From Sipunculus nudus (lineage: Eukaryota > Annelida > Sipuncula > Golfingiida > Sipunculidae), in NCBI GenBank assembly GCA_026874595.1, contig CM049316.1, forward strand, positions 42,363,695 to 42,427,694: a stretch of 64,000 bases of DNA, in the 5' to 3' direction. Under the pieces are notes generated by a model. The model saw nothing but the letters and a program-made list of their open reading frames with translations. It did no database searches and was not told where the DNA came from. How positions within the stretch are numbered: position 1 is the first letter of the stretch; every line of letters starts with the position of its first letter. Below are positions 12,701-27,700 of this stretch, in pieces. The position numbers and the translations under genes are program-made.

Positions 12701-15700
12701 TCCTCACGATTCACTTATGATTTATAACAATAATGTAAATCTCAGTATGCTAAAATGTTTTTATCTATGATATAGTGACTACTTTCAAGACTGACAGCCC
12801 CATTCAATAGACAAGTAACGCGTACTATACACAAGTGCATGACAGACATAGGCCCAAGACACCTTGACTGGTATATACATCAAACATTAATTACTGCTCA
12901 GCAGGGGATCAACAGGATAGGATTTGTCAGGTTACTCGTGAGATTAAAACAGATTATGCAGGGGGAAAAAAACATGATTTACACAGGTTGATTTACACAC
13001 TGAACACATATGATGAAGTAGTATGCAGTCTTGTGAAGAAATACTGCATCTTTCTATCTGACAGGGTTTGACAGTATTCAAGTGAGGCAGAATACAGAGG
13101 TCTGTTGTATAACTGTTATGTAGCCAAAATTTAACCTTTGAGTCATATGAGGGTGTTTACATAATTTTCCATTTCGGACTTACCATGACAATCTTCCAAT
13201 TTACATTGCAGCCCATATCCTGTTCAGCTTTTGTTGTATCTTTATCAAATTTTCAAGAGTTCTTACACAGAGGGTTTGTTATAGGTTTATAGGTATCTTT
13301 AAAACTGAAAATAAATATGCAATTTGTTTAACCTCAGAGAATTCAGCTATATGAGAGTGTTCTAGGTGCCAACTTTGTGTCATATGAGGGTGTTCTAGGT
13401 GCTTACTTTGAGTCATATGAGGGTGTTCTATAGCTAGGTGCCAACTTTTAGTCATATGAGGGTGTTCTATAGCTAGGTGCCAACTTTGAGTCCTATGAGG
13501 GTGTTCTACTTGCCATCTTTGAGTCATATGAGGGTGTTCTAGGTGTCAACTTTGAGTCATACGAGGGTGTTCTAGGTGCCTTCTTTGAGTCATACGAGGG
13601 TGTTCTAGGTGCCTACTTTGAGTCATATGAGGGTGTTCTAGATGCCTACTTTTAGTCATTTGAGGGTGTTCTACTTGCCAACTTTGAGTCATATGAGGGT
13701 GTTCTAAATGCCAACTTTGAGTCACTCAAGTGAGCCTAAAAAGAGCCTCTCTTTTGATGATCTTTTTCAACACTTGGACATATCAGATTCTATTCATTCA
13801 AGGATTTAATATTAAGGTCTTTTCAATTATATTAGTTAATATATTTATTTTATTTCCTTCACACCCACCATTTCATGTTGGTTCAACTGTCTGATTAAAA
13901 ATACATAAACATGGTCAAGGATTTTCAAGTATTTTTAAGCAGGCAGGGTTAGAGCGTACCTTAGCCATGACGTATACGGCACACATGATAATCTGGTCAA
14001 GATGGCGGTCCTCCATGAGATCAGTATGTTCCATCATACAATACTCGAAACACGTCCACATCTGACTGAGCTGGTCACCGTCAACTCCCAGGCGGTCACA
14101 CAGGTCCCGTAAACGTACACTTGCCAAGTGGTACACCTGAAAGCAATAAACGTCAGCCTTTTTATTCACAAAAATAACTATATAATACAAGAGGCTGGCG
14201 ATTCACTACTTGCAATATATATATTTGTACAGACTGATAAACAGATCCAAAGTTTCCAATTTTAACTCCCGTATTAAACGTAATGCAGGGCATCAAAAAA
14301 TTAATTTTTAACAAATATTTTTTTACCCTGAAAAATGCCCTAACCTCGAGTACTATGTTCCAGTTGTGTCATGTTTTACAATCCCTTGACACTGACACTT
14401 TCATTTTACATGGCAGCATGTTGGTTGCTTTCCAGGAAGCAAAAGAGCCCAAATGATGATTGTGTAAAATATGAATAAATAATAACTAATCCAATCGCTA
14501 TATTTAGTGTATTCATCATTGTAATGCCAACATATTATGTAAGAACAGTACTTGAATACCAAATATGACCACTGTTAATATAAACAATCGGACACATTTT
14601 GGTCGAAGCTGATGCCATCTACCACTTATCACAGGATTGCAAATCCTAGAAATGCCAAAAACCTAAACAAGCAGTCTTATTTTATTATAATTATTATTTA
14701 AATATCCCCCCAAACCAACAAACTTTTTATATGTGTAACCATCTCTCACAAGTGTCCCATATCTCTCACAAAAGCCAATTGACAAATTCCTCGAGTCCGC
14801 TGACACATAGAGAGCAAATTAGCAGGTAACTACAAGTTTACCCAATATATTCCACGAGGCCAGCGCTCAAAAAAGACCATTTTTTTCCCACGCATTCAGT
14901 ATATTCCATGAATTTAATATGCATATGTAGCTTTAGAGATACAACAATCAAGTAATTTTTGTCCCCCCCCCCCCCCCCCCTCATCCAATCAAACTTGACA
15001 CGCTTCTATTTTTAGCATTCAGATTGACAATTTATTTGCATAAAACCTGCCCTTGCGATTAATGCAGAAACGCCAATCAGAAACTCATAAAGGACATGCC
15101 CTGAGAAATCAATTTCACTGATTACATTTTTTCAACAGAACGATTGTCTGTTGACATTTTGAGGGTATATATATTTTATTCAGTGAGGGCACAATATTTA
15201 AACTGATATTTACTGACAATCTGACTTGTGAGGTGACACCACATTTTCCCAGGGTTTGTGTCATTTCCAAAGTATTAATGCACCATGTTATATCCAGGGG
15301 GTGCTGCACATAAGACATTACAGCCATTGACCTTATGACTAGCACGTTACCCAATCATTCCCATTGGTTCAAACAACTACACCCGAGGCTCGGAAACAGC
15401 TGAATTTACCCAGGGAAGAGCTCTACTGACGTGGTCAAACACAAGGACCAAGAAACAATTCATTTCCTATAAACATTTCTGAGGAACAAGACAGTCCTTA
15501 TTGGTTATTTGCTGAAAAGCTAACAAGGTTTCCATGTGTCAAAACAGACATTTATGTGGCCTGGAAAGTGCTGGCAAGTATAAAACTTGGTTACTTCGGC
15601 CTAACTCATATTTTAACATAACACTCAGCAAAAGTGGGTGAACTGGCATGAGCTATATGATGCAATTTTCCTTAATATAAACTTAACCGGCCAGAACACT

Positions 15701-18700
15701 GATAAGTCTGTGTGAGAATACTGAACACAGTACAGATCATACAAATATATTTAGGACAGAAAGCGATGATGTTAATAGTAAATACGGTATGGATGGTTTC
15801 ATTTTATAATTGTGATGCTGTTCCAGGTTAAGATATGCCCTTTTTTTTGGATTCTGGGGAAATTTTTAGATGATAATTTTGTGGAAATTTCTTTTTTGTT
15901 AGACAATAGTTATGTGCTTGGGATACCCTGACATTACTTCACACCCTCAAAATCATCAAGTGAGGTGGGGAAAATGACTGTGACTACCATTGCTTTTTAG
16001 GTGAGAATTACTCATCCTTCCGTTTTCTTAAGGAGGGCCCAAAAAAGCCTGCTCATTAAGGTGGGATGGTATATATTATCAAAATTTACTATTTACACAA
16101 TGTTTTCCATTAGAACCTTAAATTAGTATGTCTTTTCCTCTCCTTTTACAATTGTATAAAAAGAAATCTATCATTTGCCATTGTTTTTATCAAGCAAAAT
16201 GCAGCAAGAGTTGTACAACAGGAATAAAACTATCTACTTATTTCATGTTGTAAATGAATTTTGATTTATATAAGATTTTAAGAAAAGAACTATTTACAAG
16301 ATCTTTTTCAAATGCCAAGGTTTCTTAAGCAATCTTTTTCTTACAACAGTAATAAACTGACATTTTCCATCAGGCAGATAGTATCAGGAAGGAACAAATG
16401 AAGACAAGCACTTGGCCTCAAGATCCCTCAAAACATCAACCACTGGTTTGCAGCTTAAAATATGCCCTCCTCAAAAATGGTGCTAGGGAGCCAGTCTTTT
16501 TCTTACCTTTCTGTAAAATAGAGCCAGGGAGCCAGTCTTCTTTGGTTTATTTCCTGCAGGTTTGGCTTGCTGCTCTGGGTCAGATTGTGTTGCCAGGGGA
16601 ACAAACACAAGTTGCTGGCAAACACAAAACATCTTATAACTAATGATAATTCAAACAAACAAACCAACCAACAAACATGTTAATATGGCAAGTACCTGTC
16701 TTTCTTGGCACCAATCCTCAGAATGACAAAAAATTGATCTGAAATAAATTCATACACACCAGAAATATATTACGTTAGCTCAGGAAGGGCTATGCAAAAG
16801 ACCTATAGCCTTCCAGTGGGGGTTGAGCAAAGCTTGAAAAATTACAATATAGGACCTCATTACATGTAGATACAGACAGAACTGACTTTTTACAGTATTT
16901 TTATAACAGATTTTAACATTTAAATCACTGACAGATGTGTATTAAGATGTAGGCAGTGAAAGCGGTGCATCCCTAGTAACAGGGGCATGATTACATCGGA
17001 TGTATCAAATTGCAAGCCTGGTCAGCAAGTTTATTAGTAGGAAAGTCATGTGACCTTGAACTTGTGATGCTGCTATAGGGTTCTTCCCCGAAATTGGTAA
17101 GCCATATTTGAAAGATGAAAGGTTTTGGTCAAATATTTTAGCTTTAAATGTTTCCATAACAACACAAAACTATGTGAATTCTGAGTTCTGAAGACTGGTA
17201 ATATTAAGTTTCTTAATGTTCATATATAGTTATCTGTCAAATATTACCAGAATCAAATTTTAAAATATAACATAACTGAAGTCGAAAATGTTGATATGAA
17301 AATTTTAATAGTGTCAAAGTTTACCTGTTGGCCATTGGACGTTACTACTGTCTTCAATGTCATGGGCTGGCCCCCTGGTGTCAAGGTCACCTTTGTAGGC
17401 GTAGTCGGGGTTTCCATCTTTGCATGCTTGCCGTTCCCCGTGTTGCTTGCGAATAGCTGCCTCTTAGCGCTCCCTGGTGCCGGTGAACTGAACCGATCCG
17501 CTGCTGATGTGGGAGACTGGGTTGCATCTATGAATAAATAACGACCATTCATGTTTATTGAGAAGGTTATACTATATAATACCAGTAGACATGGGACACG
17601 ATGTTTTTGGTAACCAATTTCATCATCTGACAATTTGAAAATGACATATATGAGAATTTTTTGCTCTTATTTCATCAGTGTGCATATTTAGCTATCAACT
17701 ATTCCCATGTCTAATTGAGATATTTTCACTTTTATATAACGAACATTTATTTAACGAACAAAATAAATGGTCATCTAAGTGACCATGACATGACAAATTG
17801 TTTTGGCTATAAGCAATTAACTTGGATATCATTCACATTTAACATAACATCTCAATAGGGAATAAATGGAAATCGTGTGATAACAATTAAACATGTTTTT
17901 ACCTTTTCGGGGGACAAGTACTTGGTGACCCTGAGCAGTCACCCGCCGGAGAGCAGGGTGAAGCATTTGGTGCGTGCCGTTATTGCCTGTAGAACCATTT
18001 GTATCCTTATCAATCTGACTTGGAAGCATAACCTACAAAGGTCGAATTTTTAAATACCATTTCAGCAGCAAAAATAATTTTTGCATTTAAATTCAAATAA
18101 TTTAATTCAAATGATAAAGCATCATGACACACAGACCCTGAAAGTTACATCCACAGGTTAGATAAACACAGTATCATACTAGTGGATTAACAGCTCCATT
18201 GCTGTGTTTTGTAATGCTATGAATAATTACAAATTTCCTGTGAAGAAGCTCTGTTGAAAATTAAGACTACATCTTTAAAGTGCACAGAAAGTCAAGTCAG
18301 AATATCCCACTGCTTGCTGTCCTTTATTTTTATTGTTATTAATAAATGATGCCATTTATTCAGCTGGGTTTTTAAACTAGCAATACTCTCTCTGGTCAGG
18401 ACAGTCATGGGTCTGTGCCAACTCCCTGGTGGCAACATTCAGCAAACCCAACTACTGAAAGCAGAGGTTAAGTAGGAGGAACTGTAGAACCTAGATAATG
18501 AGAGTAATAAAGGAATACTTACATCCTCACATGAGGGTTTAGGATTCTGTGCTCTTATTGCATCCCACAGAGGAGAACCTGCTTTCCATGACAGACTATC
18601 CAATATTGTTTCCTCTATCTGAAACAGGAATAAGAAACACTTAAACATAAACTCCAACAGCAAACTGTCAGTCTGTGTAACAAACACCAGAAAAAAAGTC

Positions 18701-21700
18701 TGAAACTTCAGAATGTTTTTTTGGTAAATGCTATCTGAATATTTTGGAACATCTGTAAATGATCAATCTTAATACAATTTAGTTTTTCTATAACTGAAAA
18801 TTACACTAATATGTTAACTGGGGATATTAGATAACCAAAGTATCTGTGCTCTACTGAGAGACCTCTAATTATTATTCACTGCATGTCAGGTTTTGCAGAC
18901 AAATGCTGATTTATTATACTTGTTTCAAACTTGTATTTATGTGTTCTAAGACACCTGGTTATATCCTAATATCACTAAATTTTCTAAGTCCCAACAAGAT
19001 CCTAAACATGCAACATTTATTTCAACATTTTTTAATTTCAGCAGAGATCAGACATTGAATGTAATCACGGAGACTCAGGAGTCTAACATGTAAAAGCATC
19101 ATCTCTCTGCTAGGTAAGGATTTGTATAACAAACAGCCCCAGCACCACTCGTTTGATAATGCAGCTAGCTGTTAGCCAATCAGAGATCCTGTAACTGATT
19201 TCTGGCAAATGTTTAGACTTTTATTAAACTGATGACTATTATTAAATGCCTGAGGTTGATCATTAAATGTCAGACTTTCTGTTAGATTGTTATATATCAT
19301 CAAATTATCCATACCGGGGCTTCTGAAAATACTGATACAATATCTGATTAACCTGCAGGAAGTTTGTTTTCACACGATTCTGTGTGTGTGTCCCCACGAC
19401 AGCTGGAGACAGTATCAAGGATGTTATTGAAATTTATCATATAGTTTTGTACTGTAAAAGTGTCCACCAAGTTTAATTTTGGTGTAAATCCAAACGTAAA
19501 TGACCCCGGAATGAGGGTTTTATGAAGTTTTATAGCACCTATCATGTTTACACTAAGACGATCATGTGACATTGTGGCCATATTTGGAGTGTGCATCATG
19601 ATGTCACAGAGGACAACGACGCCTTGTGATATTTCCTTGAAAGGTGTCAGAATACCAACGTACATCCAGGGATGATGGCATTGTTTTTTGTTCGTTATGT
19701 TTTTAGTCAAGGACAGCAATACCACAACATCCACAGTTTGTTCAAAATATTTTCAGTTAAAAAACTCCCAGGCACTAACCTTGAGAACTACCTTCCTTGC
19801 AGGGTTTGTCTCTCTTTATTGGATGCTTTTTTTTAATTTTAAATTACAATGAACTGGCGCACCAGGGAATTGTTACAGCCCTATTGGTCAAGCCTCTTTA
19901 CTTACAAGATTCAAGTGTTTTACAACATCTCTGGATAGTCCATCTTCAGCACGGATCAGCAGCTCAATGACTTTGTAGAAATGGTATGGATTTAATTCAA
20001 ATACATCTATTATCCAAGGAAATGCTCTGCAAAGACACAAGTTCTATCAAGTAAGGCAAACACCTAGTAAAACATGCAGTAAGAACTCCACTGAAAGTGA
20101 TATTTGCTTGTTATTAATGCTAATGATCTATTTAATGAAACAATTAAAGATGGTATAATGATTCACACAGCCTAAGGTCATGCTTATAAAATCTTTTCTA
20201 CTCATTGTATAACAACCTTGACCATTCAATTAATAAAAGATTCTATGAGCCACCTTTGACCTGGTGGGCAAAGCTGATCTGTGATGCAACCATCAAACTA
20301 GTGAACTATAACATATTTTTTCTCTCGGCACAAGTTAATATATTTTCTGCAATTTTGTTTGGCACCCATCAAGCCAGCTTCCTCATATTATCCACAATTT
20401 TGAAAAATGGTCAATTAATTATAATGACAAAATAGCCAGACTCACCGCTGTGAATTGTATGAGAATATCACAATCTCCAGGCAGCAGGCAAACAGTGAAC
20501 GATGAAACATGTCCTGTTCCAGCAGGCTCTGTCAATAACAACCACATATACAGGATAAACAGATATGTTCATAACATGTTAATAATTCACAGTTTTCTTT
20601 TTAAAATTTTCTGTTTTATTTTGTGGCATTATCTGTCTAACCAATAAGGATGGGGATATAATAAGCCTTTTGGATTTCAGGTTTTTTAAGCATGGGGCTA
20701 GGAATAATATGAAAGTTGTAACCTGTTGTTAGGAAATAACAGAACCAATATCTCATGTTCTATCCAAATTTCATCTTTGGTTGTATTCAAACAAGGGACC
20801 TTACAATATACAGTGCAACATATTACCCACAATTATAAATCCAAACCTCTTTAATTTACAACAGATGAGCAAGGTATCAGTAATGAAAAACTGGAGGGTA
20901 TCAAGAATTTAAAGTCAATAAAGGGTAATATTGTGGGCAATTTTATGTCCACATCAAACTATGAAATCTTGAACATTGTGAAAAATTTTATGAAGCAGAC
21001 CACTGTGTTTCTTATATTTTGTTATAAATGACAATTTAATATTCCTACCGAGAAGTCGTACTGTTTGTCTCTGCCGTGTGCCATCTTCATTTCGTTGATC
21101 ATTATATTTTCTAAAACCTTGTAGTACAGTGATTGGCCTAGCTGAAGCCTCTTTCTGGCAAAATCTGCATGAGGAGCAGGCTGGTCATCAGAGGCCTAGA
21201 ATCAGAAGTAATCAAATGAAAATATTTGTATGGTTTTACACAAAAATTCACAAAATATTGTTCATGTGAAGGGTATCAATTATAATCTGATGGCCAAATA
21301 ACAAGTTAATAAAGTTAAAATAATATGCTGCTGATATAAATTACACATCTTTTATTTTCTAATGGTCTTTCTGATTTCATTTATCATACCCTTGGGGTGA
21401 CAAAATTCCATCAAAAGTCCATCTAATTTGTATAGGATATAAAATACTTATAAATACTTAGATATGTTACATAAATGTTAGATATAATATTTGCTGGTAG
21501 ATACTAAATAAAGCAATCTGTCAATTTTATAAAACGTGATGAAAAGATCTCACCTATTATTACAGAAGTCCAACAAACCATTACAAAAGTTTTTTCAATG
21601 ATAAATATACTGGAAAAAAATTAAATGCTGAAATGCACAAACACTGAACCCTGCAAAAAGAGGTCTTACAATCCTAAGCAATCAAATTTTAAGCTAAAAT

Positions 21701-24700
21701 CCAGAATTACCAACCTGTGTAAATTTGGTGCAGAATATCTGCCCCATGTCCTCCACACGCTGAACAATATCCCTGTGGGGATTTCTGGTACATTTCCTGA
21801 AAGAAATTAAGAAATATTTCAATATTTAAAGTTGAATACAGCCTTTATGTTTAACATACATGCCTGACATGAAATAGACACTGTTGAATATATTATAATC
21901 CTTACAGCTCAGAATTGACCTTAATTCATTCATGACTTCCTTTACTGATTTTTATTTTTTTTTCACCTGTAAATTAGAATAATATCTTATCTTTTTCACA
22001 AGAAAAAAACTCTTTTTTTTTCACATTATTTATACACTTTTCACTTGACCTCTTTTTTTTACCCCATTTTCAGGTAAAATTTTTAAAATAATTCACCTGA
22101 TAATAATTTAGTGACAAATTCTTCATAATTAGTTTCAAGACCATAACATTTTAATTTTATTTACAATTTTATGAGAAAATATATTAAGCAGCTGAATATG
22201 AAAATGCAAGCACTTACTCAAATATTTCAGTCAGTTTTTCATTTGGACAAGTCTTCCTTCCAGACAGCAGAGACTGAAGTCGACTGACACTTTGTGTTGC
22301 AGTGGAGACAGGTGTGATGTTATCCTCTTTTTCTTTCAAGTAACGTCTACCAGTAAGCGGAGTGGATGGAACCAATGCTTTGGTCTGAAACACAGGACAG
22401 GTAAGTTACCTTGCAAGATGTACAGATGCAAGAAAAGTTGGGCAAATGTAACAGTGTCAAAACTTGTCCAAAAACTAAAATAAACCTGAACAGTAACATT
22501 TTTCAAACTTGACATCAAGAATGACACAAGTATCAAATTTTTTAGGTTATTTTAAGTATGAAAGATGCCTAATGCTAAATCTGACAATTTACCCATGTAC
22601 ATTATGATGAAAATGTAAAACAACACAAAATAACTTGTAACGGTATATTTATATTTGCACATTTAGGTCCTATGTATTTGACTCAATCCTTGGCCCACTA
22701 CTTATTTACCGTTGCTAATTTTTTAACCAGAGTTGACTGGATCCTTTAAATATTTTTGGCTACAAATTGCATTATACATAGAACAAGATAAACTTAACTG
22801 TCTTTTTCTCAAGTGAATAATGTTAACAGGTGTTACCTCAAAGTCTGATTCCAAGTTCCGTTTAGCCTGGACCCGTTCTGCAATTTCTCCTGTGGGTCCT
22901 GTGGGTCCAGATATGGATTTTGCTGGAGTGCCGATTTCTGTATTTGCATCCTCTCCGAGAAAAATCCTTTCATCAAAGTCCCCGACACTGAGTACATATG
23001 TCTCATACTGATTATTGATAGCTTTACTATTTGCTTCAAAGGTTCCCAATTCTAAAACACCAGAGAGATTTTCTGCTTTTCCTTTTAGCACCTGAAAACA
23101 CAATAACAGTCAATAAATAAATATATTCAAAGCTTTACAAGAACAGAGAGCACTGGCTAAGAACGTTTGTCTACTTTCATCCCAAAGAATTTAAAGCATA
23201 ACATTTTTGGGTCCAGGGTTTTATACAGACAACTGTCAAAATCAATAAAAAATGTTCTGGTGATATCTTATTTATAAATGACATACAAACAGACAACAGT
23301 TTGTGAACCACCTGGAAAATCTTCTCTTAAGACCTGCATCCCTATAAAAAATTCCCTTGTTACAAACCTATAACATTTAAAGTATACTGTAACAGACAAA
23401 ACATACAAAAGGGCAGACATGTTTGAAAATTTTAACCTCCAACTCCATTTGTGGCAGAAATTATTGGCAAGAAATTCTCTCAATGATGCATGTTGCAGAT
23501 TTGTTTACTCAATATAAAATGAAGTAAATAGCCTAGGAATAATATAATATAAACAACGTTAATTGCTGAGTGATGTCAAACATAACTGTTACATCCAGAA
23601 CAACAACGATCAGCCATCCAAAATGATGCTCACAAGACAGAACATCACAGAGTGTTCATAGATCATAACGTTAATAATTTTAATTATCTTTTTAAAACTT
23701 TCCATTTTATTGAAAGGCACTGTCTATCTACTAAGTGAGGATGGAGGTCTGCACATGATGAGAATAATGTCATTGTAAGCCTTCTGGATTTCAATAAGCA
23801 CTGGTCTAGGAATGACCCTGGTGTATTTATCTGTCATTGAGACTTTAGAGCCAATCTCCCTAAAGATTCAAAATAAGAGTTCACCATTTGCATTTGTGGC
23901 TCTGTTGGGGTTTTATCCCCGGACCTGCAGTTCAACAGAACAAAGTATTATCCGCAAGAATAATTCCATTCCACATTAATTTACAACAGCTGAGCCAAGT
24001 ATCAGTAATTTACGACTGGAAAGTATTTAAGAAATTCATATCAATGTGGGGTTATTTCATGTCCACATAATGCGTGATCCCTTAAATAAATTTTTAGTGG
24101 TCTAGGAATGTTCAGTTATAACCAGATCAAAGGTTACCAATACAGGCTCAGCAAAATAATGCTGATGATACAGAACATCTGACGTTGTGTTGAAATGATG
24201 TCACAACATCACAATCCTGTGCATTTCAGATGGTTCTACTTCAATTACAGTAAGTACATGAAACTTCTAACAGCTCAATCATACTTTGCCATATCGTGGT
24301 GTAAAATGCTCATAACCCAAACCATGGCATTTGCGTCAGTCTTTGAGAAGCTTCACTGATAAAAAAAAAGACGAAAATTAATGGCGTTACTTCTTTTGAT
24401 GAAGTACTATTACTGTAGCACACTGAATATAAGCACACACCAAAACAAAGAGTGTCAGTATGATCACAATAAAAGAGTTCCGGCAAACCTCCAAATATGT
24501 AAATAGACACCTCTGTTCTGTAAATTGAGGCCATGGAAATTTCCATGGAACAGAATATATGCATGGACAGAAGAGTCCAAATAATTGTGTGGAAAAAAAA
24601 TTACCAGTTACATACAAAAACATGTAGTTACCAATTTACTTAAATGATATCAAAATAACACTTTCCAATCCTGTAATATGACTGCACATCTATATTAAAC

Positions 24701-27700
24701 AATGACCTAATCCCTTTATTTTGAAGTAAACACCTATAAAAGAAACACTTCAGACCAAAAAGAAAAATATGGTTTGGTTCTCAAGCACATTTTTTTCAGA
24801 AATCAATGTGGGCATGTGATTTTGATCAAAATTGCATTATTTCATCTTCATGAAAGAAATGCTTGAGTGGCTGTAGCTCAAAACTGGTAAGTTTCTCTTG
24901 AAAATCAATATAAAGAAATTTGATGCGGTGGTTTAAAATTGATGCAGGCAGTGCCTGAGAACCATACTTTTTATTTAATTTTTTTGGCCTTACTGTAAAA
25001 TTATACTAGACATAAATTGTACATAGACACACAAGTGTATAAACACTGGTGCACAGTATTTGCACTATTTATATAAAATTTATTATCTCAACCAGTTCTA
25101 GTACATTATATGGTATGCAAACACTGGTGTTAGTACACTATTTATTAAAACAATCATGGAGAAACACTGGTACACATGATATATCAACTGCATTAGCCTG
25201 ATGCTCCTGTACTTATATAAATGTATATATTTTATGCTGATGTCAGCACAAAGCCACCTGTTTCAATATAAGGATAGTACAGTAACCTTAACACTGCATA
25301 TATTAAGGAACTCGCTTCAGTATGGAGTGTTACTTCCCTTTTTTTTACCTAATTAAATTAATGGCATGGGCTTCCACTTATTCTATGTTCCAGATAAGTT
25401 TATTATACTTCAAACTTAGGGGCCTTTCACTTTCATGCCTGTATTGTTTGCATGATAAACAACTGCAAGCCATCATTGTTTTAGATCAAGGTTGCTAACA
25501 ACAACATCACTGGGAACTAAGCTGATGTCAGCTGGTGTTTTGGTCTGTCTGCTGACTTCATGCAACAAGCACAAGCAAAAGTCTGTCTAATTGGAGAGAA
25601 ATCAGACATGCCCTGCAAAAGCAATACCAGGCATGCCCAGTACATGTTCATTACACCAAGATGTAATCATACATTTGACAGGCCTGAAATAGCCCAGTTG
25701 ACATTCCTGATGTAGCAGTTGACCATAACCCATAAATTTTCCTCTGTATATAAAAAGGTTAATATGTTCTGTTGATGGGCCTGTTTTAGTTCACAAATTG
25801 ATTGCCTCCACCATGTCTGTTTTGTGTTTGTTCACAACTTGAATCATGAAATCAAAAACCAAATCTCAGGGCAATTACGGTATGGGCCGATGAGGAATCA
25901 TTTAGATTTTGGTGTGGATCTGGCACATAATGAGGATTCATGAATGACTTCAAGGAATATTCACATATGTTGAGTCATTAATGCATGAATGAACCTTGGA
26001 ACATATGCTGAACAAGTGAATGCTAACACTGGATGGGGAGCATCACGCAACTGGGACCTCCCCCCCCCCTTGGAGGCTTGCATTTCTTAGAATGCAGATT
26101 TCTAGATATCTTGAAATTGAATGGCATTATCATAACAAGTCTGTTTAAGTAGCTATGGTAACAATTAATTTTTCTTAAATACACTATTCTCATTATTTTT
26201 TGTCAAACTGAACGAATCACATTAACAAATTTTCACCATTGTGCTGAAAACATGTCCATGTGCCTATGGGCTTACTGAACAAAGAGTTATTGATGATTTC
26301 AAGTGCCCATGCTTTCGTGGATTCTTACATTCTGTTAGCCTTGTGTTCTACTCAGCACGTAATCTTTTATCTTGTACAAATATCTTAAAGTTATTTTGTT
26401 ATTTTGTGCAAATATACAATCAGCAAATTCCAATCACTATGACAGCTTAAGCAGACTAATGGAATGTTAACCCTTAGGCATGGAAAATGAATATTTTCTT
26501 CATTAAAATCATAAATCTTTCCTTTCCAACGTTTAAAATGTATGGGTCCATAAAGAATAACCGCTTTACTAAAGTACTAAATTTTATTAAATTAAGAAGA
26601 CAGACCCTTAAAGGTGCCATACTTATTTTTGTTTTCTTTCAACCCACATGACAGTTACATAAAAAAAAAAACAATGTGCTTGACAGAAACCCCAAGTAAA
26701 TGTCCTTAAAAATATTCTTAATCAACATTAATTGGTAATTATTTGATGTAACTGCCAGTAATTTGAAAACAAAGTAATTTTTTTATATAAAAGAATAAAT
26801 TCAGGCACACCTACCTTTCTACAAAGTTTAGAATACATAGTGACTAAAAGACATGTTTCTTGCTCAAGTGAGCTGGCCTGCTGATGTCATCTGAAACCCA
26901 TAAACTCCCAAATAACACTTTATCTAGGGTAGTGTGAATATAATGAGGACTTTCTTGAGAACAGCAGGACCCTAGATGCGTTAATAATGATCCGTGTCAA
27001 AGTGGTCACTCAGATATCCCGCATGTGTGACACTGGTCTTTACAAACATCATACCAGGCCACAGAGTTGCACCGCATGGCAAATGCCCACTGTGCAACCT
27101 TTGATAATACCGGCAACTTCTGACTTGTCCCAACTTGTGTCACTACTCTACCAGAAAAGGGGATTTCCACAGGCAATGCTCACTTCATCCCTTTTATTAT
27201 GACTACCCGCATGGCCATCCAATCACAATGAAGTGTGATATATATATACCAGTTGTTAAAATTTACACACATATTGCATGGTGAACCCCAAATAAGGCTT
27301 ACTGTGTATTACGAACACCTATGTAACATTTGTCAAGTATCAGATTATAAACTGCTACCTGTCACCCCTCTGAGCCTGATAGTAGACTCTCCTGATCCAG
27401 CTATCTGTTTATTTAATGGACCTATAGAGTTGCTGTGACACATAACAGATACCCTGCATCACTTGAGTGGTTTGCACACTCCTCATATCATAATACTATG
27501 ACCCATTTTCCATCTTGTGCAAATATAATGTAACCTTGCCAAAGCCTAAAACTTGACCTACAACACTTGCAGAAGCTTGGTGGTGTAATAGTTGCGCTGC
27601 TGGGTGTGCAATTTGCGGTTATAAACATGTTACTATCAAGGCCAGTTACCACAATATCTCTAGCTCTTGGTAGCTGGTATTTCCATAAGTGAACTAAGGC

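Larger units (their letters stand above)
16615..22836. other. Short introns between RBL exons 16 and 7
   Basis: Exons 15 to 8 lie here, with introns of about 0.25-1.3 kb. Non-exon content: a copy of a dispersed repeat in 20555-20975 (paired with 23655-24080) and unremarkable AT-rich sequence. A 128-codon open frame at 19348-19734 (minus) has no recognised homology and no fitting splice context. Confidence 0.5.

Noticed and set aside
13345-13725. Regular repeats that could suggest a CRISPR array
   Set aside because: Units are head to tail without unique spacers, in an intron of an animal gene; it is a minisatellite.
16398-16643. 81-codon plus-strand open frame
   Set aside because: Antisense shadow of RBL exon 16, which has clear homology and splice sites on the minus strand.
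19348-19734. 128-codon minus-strand open frame between RBL exons 12 and 13
   Set aside because: No recognised domain; phase-matched splicing of exons 12 and 13 skips it and vertebrate homologues have nothing there.
27572-27640. A functional tRNA gene
   Set aside because: A and B box-like sequences are present but acceptor and anticodon stems do not pair.
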